From NCBI GenBank assembly GCA_041479575.1, contig JBGOYH010000066.1, positions 1 to 9,879 of the forward strand: a stretch of DNA of 9,879 nucleotides, written 5' to 3'. The notes below the pieces were generated by a model that saw nothing but the letters and a program-made list of their open reading frames with translations, ran no database searches and was not told the DNA's origin. The stretch comes from DASPPK01 sp041479575. GTDB taxonomy: Archaea; Thermoproteota; Bathyarchaeia; Bathyarchaeales; Bathycorpusculaceae. How positions within the stretch are numbered: position 1 is the first letter of the stretch; the number at the start of each line of letters is the position of its first letter. A program made the position numbers and the translations under genes. Below are positions 7,291 through 9,879 of this stretch, in pieces.

Positions 7291-8649
7291 TTGAAGTTTG
7301 ACGTAATCGTTGTTGGTGCAGGAACAGCAGGGTGTTTGGCAGCAAAGACAGTTGCAGATGCAGGCTTGAAAGTGTGTCTTGTTGAGAGAAAGAAAAGGGA
7401 GGAAATTGGAGAGAAGGTTTGTGGAGACGCCCTTGGGGAGCATCACCTGAAAACCTTAGGTTTGGAAAAGCCGCAGGGCGGGGAACTTGAAAAGAGGATA
7501 GAAGGCATCAGAATCTATTCACCGGATATGGATACCGTTTTCACCGTGGAACATGAGGATTTCGTCGGTTATCTGCTTAACAGGCGTCTTTTTGGGCAGT
7601 GGCTGCTCAGAAAAGCGGTTGACGCGGGCACGCAGCTTGTAGATTCAACGCAATGTGTGAAACCACTGATCGAGAAGGGTTTTGTCACTGGCGTCTTGGT
7701 TAAGAAATTGAAAACAGGCAAGGAGGAGGAACTGAAGGGCAAGGTGACAGTTGACGCAAGCGGTTTTATGGGGGTCGTAAGGAAAAACTTGCCCAAACCG
7801 ATAGGGATTGAGAACGCTGTTGCAAACGAGGATGTTGAGGCTTGTTACCGTGAAATACGCCAACTGAAGCAGGAGACCGAAAACACAAAGTACTGCGAGA
7901 TTTACCTGAACCAGAAGGCGACTCCAGGTGGTTATGCATGGATCTTCCCAAAAGGCGGAGCAAGAGTCAACGCAGGCTTAGGAATTTGTATGCGCGGCAA
8001 ATTTCCAAATCCCAAGAACCAATTCTACAAGCACATTCTTACAAAACCAATTTTTGACGGTTCGCTGCTCCTCACAGGAGGCGCATGGTACGATCCTACA
8101 AGAAGACCACTGGACAACATGGTTGGAAACGGCGTCATAATCACTGGAGACGCAGCCTGCCTCGTCAACCCAATTCACGGCGGCGGAATAGGTCCGTCGA
8201 TGCTGAGTGGACATTTTGCTGGCAAAACGATCATTGAAGCGCTTGAGAAGGGAGATGTGAGACGCGAATCTTTGTGGCCTTACAACTGCAGATACCACAA
8301 AACGTACGGTGCAAAACAAGCCAGGCTTGACGTTTTCAGAATGTTACTTTTGACGTGTCGCGATGAAGACTTGAACTATGGAATGAGGTATCATCTCTTA
8401 ACTGAAGATGACGTTTTGAAGGCGGGTTTAGGTGACGAGTTTCATCTTAACATTACTGAAACAAGTAGGAGAGTGTTCAGGGGATTGAAGAGGATAGGTT
8501 TCCTGAATCAGCTTCGTTTGACGGTGAAATACATGAATCGTGTGAAAGACCATTGCAAAGAGTATCCTGAGAATTCTGTGAACTTTGAGAAGTGGCGTGT
8601 GCAGACGGTGGCTTTGTTCAAGGAAGCAGCTTCGAAAGTTATGAAGTGA
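7291..8649 (+). CDS. Geranylgeranyl reductase family FAD-dependent oxidoreductase
   Basis: Flavoprotein of 452 residues in the geranylgeranyl reductase family, which hydrogenates isoprenoid double bonds; in archaea the usual substrates are digeranylgeranylglycerol phospholipids, giving saturated archaeol chains, or quinone side chains. The N-terminus starts directly with the FAD Rossmann strand and G-x-G-x-x-G (VVGAGTAG at 7-14), followed by LVERK, where the acidic residue binds ribose. KVCGD (42-46) carries the conserved family cysteine. The substrate-site motif Y-x-W-x-F-P-x8-G-x-G is present at 215-231 (YAWIFP then GLG). The second FAD motif GDAACLVNPIHGGGIGPS spans 286-303. All family landmarks are intact. 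TTG 7291 is chosen because AGGAGAAGG precedes it and homologues begin at the Rossmann strand; TTG 7273 would add six residues. The Dph6-like gene follows after a short gap. Which isoprenoid it reduces cannot be told from sequence alone. Confidence 0.93.
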   Translation: MKFDVIVVGAGTAGCLAAKTVADAGLKVCLVERKKREEIGEKVCGDALGEHHLKTLGLEKPQGGELEKRIEGIRIYSPDMDTVFTVEHEDFVGYLLNRRLFGQWLLRKAVDAGTQLVDSTQCVKPLIEKGFVTGVLVKKLKTGKEEELKGKVTVDASGFMGVVRKNLPKPIGIENAVANEDVEACYREIRQLKQETENTKYCEIYLNQKATPGGYAWIFPKGGARVNAGLGICMRGKFPNPKNQFYKHILTKPIFDGSLLLTGGAWYDPTRRPLDNMVGNGVIITGDAACLVNPIHGGGIGPSMLSGHFAGKTIIEALEKGDVRRESLWPYNCRYHKTYGAKQARLDVFRMLLLTCRDEDLNYGMRYHLLTEDDVLKAGLGDEFHLNITETSRRVFRGLKRIGFLNQLRLTVKYMNRVKDHCKEYPENSVNFEKWRVQTVALFKEAASKVMK

Positions 8650-8655
8650 GAAGAA

Positions 8656-8663
8656 GCATATAC
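8656..8663 (+). promoter_or_regulatory. Weak TATA-like box before the Dph6-like gene
   Basis: GCATATAC, 7 bases after the reductase stop. A transcript starting about 26 bases on would begin at about 8684. That coincides with GTG 8684 (leaderless), or leaves a 20-base leader for ATG 8705. Confidence 0.35.
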
Positions 8664-8704
8664 CTGATTTACGGTCTCGTATTGTGAAAGTGAGAGTGTT
8701 TGTA

Positions 8705-9376
8705 ATGCGCGTCGCCGTTCTAGCCACGGGCGGAAAAGATTCTACCTTGGCACTTTACCATGTTCTGAAGGAAGGATACACGGTAACTTGTCTCGCCACT
8801 ATGGTCCCGTTGAGGGAAGACAGCTGGATGTTTCATTATCCCAATATTGGCTTGGTGGATCTTTTCGCAGAGGCTGTCGGCATTCCAGTTGCCAAAGCGG
8901 AAACATCCGGGGTCAAAGATGAGGAAGTTGAAGACCTCAAACGTTTGATCGAAAATCTTCATGTTGATGGCATAGTTTCCGGAGGAATAGCGTCAAACTA
9001 CCAGAAAACCAAGATTGACAACATCTGTGGACAATTGAATCTTCAGTCGATCACGCCTCTTTGGCACAAGGATCCTCTAGCATTGCTGAAAGAGATGTTA
9101 GATCTGAAGTTTAACGTCATCATTACCGGAGTCTATGCTCACGGTCTTGACGATAAATGGCTGGGCAGGAAGATGGACGCTGAAACCATTGACGACTTGG
9201 TCAGACTGAACAGGCAGTATGGGATTTCGCTCGTGGGCGAAGGCGGAGAATATGAAACCCTCGTTCTTGATGCCGCTTTCTTTAAGAAAAGAATTAAGGT
9301 CGTTGAAGCGGAGAAGGTTTGGAAAGGGCAGAGCGGATACTTGTTGATCTCTAAAGCTGAACTTGAAGACAAGTAG
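8705..9376 (+). CDS. dph6: Dph6-like diphthine-ammonia ligase (PP-loop ATP pyrophosphatase)
   Basis: Soluble 223-residue PP-loop ATPase of the Dph6 family, which in eukaryotes amidates diphthine on the elongation factor 2 histidine to complete diphthamide; archaeal members are believed to do the same. The PP-loop is ATGGKDST at 7-14, binding ATP phosphates. The family signature GGIASNYQKTKID spans 93-105. The C-terminal hallmark GEGGEYETLVLDA spans 178-190, and ITGVYAHGLDDKWLG (140-154) also matches the family. ATG 8705 is chosen because homologues begin with M-R-V-A-V before the PP-loop. GTG 8684 would add MKVRVFV and could be used if the transcript is leaderless. It lies 55 bases after the geranylgeranyl reductase, either in the same transcript or from its own weak promoter. 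Other ATP pyrophosphatases share the PP-loop, but the C-terminal signature makes this assignment strong. Confidence 0.9.
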   Translation: MRVAVLATGGKDSTLALYHVLKEGYTVTCLATMVPLREDSWMFHYPNIGLVDLFAEAVGIPVAKAETSGVKDEEVEDLKRLIENLHVDGIVSGGIASNYQKTKIDNICGQLNLQSITPLWHKDPLALLKEMLDLKFNVIITGVYAHGLDDKWLGRKMDAETIDDLVRLNRQYGISLVGEGGEYETLVLDAAFFKKRIKVVEAEKVWKGQSGYLLISKAELEDK

Positions 9377-9385
9377 AAACCACGA

Positions 9386-9426
9386 TAGCGCGCATGCCTG
9401 TTCCGAAAATGGTTAAAAATGGTTTT
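9386..9426 (+). repeat. Left arm of a 41-bp inverted repeat flanking the winged-helix gene
   Basis: Begins TAGCGCGCATGC, then TGTTCCGAAAATGGT, then AAAATGGTTTT. It matches the reverse complement of 9827-9867 at 38 of 41 positions; the differences are at 9398, 9414 and 9415. It contains two copies of AAAATGGT (9406-9413 and 9416-9423), exactly 10 bases apart, and its inner end overlaps the TATA-like box of the regulator gene. Confidence 0.9.
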
Positions 9427-9429
9427 AAG
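9423..9429 (+). promoter_or_regulatory. TATA-like box of the winged-helix regulator
   Basis: TTTTAAG, centred 27 bases before the ATG at 9453, the normal archaeal spacing to a transcription start. This predicts a leaderless or near-leaderless transcript, and no ribosome binding site is visible. The box overlaps the inner end of the left repeat arm, so a protein bound there should block TBP and TFB. Confidence 0.5.
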
Positions 9430-9452
9430 TCCGGTCCGGCATAAGCGGTTCC

Positions 9453-9821
9453 ATGGATCCGTTTGATGAGCGCATTTTGACCGCCCTTCAGGACGGCAAA
9501 CCCAAGGTCTTCACCCAACTACTGGATGAAACAGGCTTTAGCCATAACACGCTGAGGCTACACCTTGAGAATTTGGCAAATCAAGGCCTCGTAGTGAAGG
9601 AAAAGAGGCCTACAACAGGAATGGGAAGACCAAAATTCACCTATCTCATCCCGCCCAGAGTGCGACAGCAGGTTTCCGCCGCTCTCTCAGACCCGTTGAT
9701 TGAAATTGTGTCTTTACCCTTCAGTCGCCTCAAACACTTCTGCAGATTTGAGAAAGGCGGGTACTGCAAGCAAGCCAGAAAGGGATGCGAAGCTCAAAAC
9801 TGCCCTCAAATCAAAAAATAA
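9453..9821 (+). CDS. Winged-helix transcriptional regulator with four-cysteine C-terminus
   Basis: DNA-binding regulator of 122 residues. Residues 3-67 form an ArsR/MarR-like winged helix: helix 1 DERILTALQDG, helix 2 FTQLLDETG, recognition helix SHNTLRLHLENLANQGLV (30-47) and a wing ending GRPKFTYLIP (59-68). After a short helical linker comes a compact cluster C97-x7-C105-x6-C112-x4-C117 within HFCRFEKGGYCKQARKGC and NCP. It is likely a structural zinc site or a metal/redox-sensing site; such tails occur on other archaeal winged-helix proteins, but its role here is inference. The ATG is preceded by a TATA-like box at leaderless spacing. A 41-bp inverted repeat flanks the gene on both sides, and the upstream copy overlaps the promoter, so autoregulation is plausible. 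If the repeats are instead transposon ends, this gene is the only one in the element; it has no transposase features. Confidence 0.85.
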   Translation: MDPFDERILTALQDGKPKVFTQLLDETGFSHNTLRLHLENLANQGLVVKEKRPTTGMGRPKFTYLIPPRVRQQVSAALSDPLIEIVSLPFSRLKHFCRFEKGGYCKQARKGCEAQNCPQIKK

Positions 9822-9826
9822 GAATA

Positions 9827-9867
9827 AAAACCATTTTACACCATTTTCGGAACACGCATGCGCGCTA
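9827..9867 (-). repeat. Right arm of the 41-bp inverted repeat
   Basis: The reverse complement of this stretch matches 9386-9426 at 38 of 41 positions. The tandem 10-base-period element is preserved as ACCATTTT at 9830-9837 and 9840-9847. It begins 5 bases after the regulator stop codon and ends with GCATGCGCGCTA at 9856-9867. It may lie in the promoter of a gene beyond the right edge, or mark the end of a mobile element. Confidence 0.9.
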
Positions 9868-9879
9868 CTCTTTGTGAGG

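Noticed and set aside
7978..8319. A 113-codon minus-strand frame inside the reductase gene.
   Set aside because: Antisense to conserved FAD and substrate motifs, with no promoter or domain of its own.

Overview
The window looks archaeal. It encodes a geranylgeranyl-reductase-family flavoprotein of the kind that saturates archaeal lipid chains, and a Dph6-type ATP pyrophosphatase of the kind that completes diphthamide on EF-2. TATA-like boxes lie about 25-30 bases before likely transcription starts, one gene appears leaderless, and TTG/GTG starts are frequent. Moderate GC and the mix of proteins resemble Bathyarchaeia-like sediment archaea, but that placement is inference; no rRNA or tRNA is present to fix it.

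Left third (1-4986): a cell-surface glycan block. A DUF2079 multi-pass membrane protein with an extra C-terminal beta-rich domain enters from the left edge (its 5' end is missing). It is followed with no gap by a SAM-dependent methyltransferase, and five bases later by a GT4 glycosyltransferase. A second GT4 glycosyltransferase comes in on the opposite strand; the two glycosyltransferase genes converge so tightly that one CTAG holds both stop codons.

Middle (4987-7290): a 227-base divergent promoter region, then a site-2-protease-family intramembrane metalloprotease, a small two-helix membrane protein with its own TATA-like box, and an opposing small zinc-ribbon protein. A 281-base promoter-rich gap separates this from the next gene.

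Right third (7291-9879): a geranylgeranyl reductase and the Dph6-like enzyme, both housekeeping functions, then a winged-helix regulator with a four-cysteine tail. The most unusual structure in the window surrounds this last gene. A 41-base sequence upstream of it (9386-9426) recurs in inverted orientation just downstream (9827-9867) with only 3 mismatches, and the repeats are separated by exactly 400 bases. The upstream copy touches the regulator's own TATA-like box and contains a 10-base-period tandem repeat, so it may be an autoregulatory operator. The outer ends abut TA dinucleotides, so a small mobile element with terminal inverted repeats is a competing explanation.
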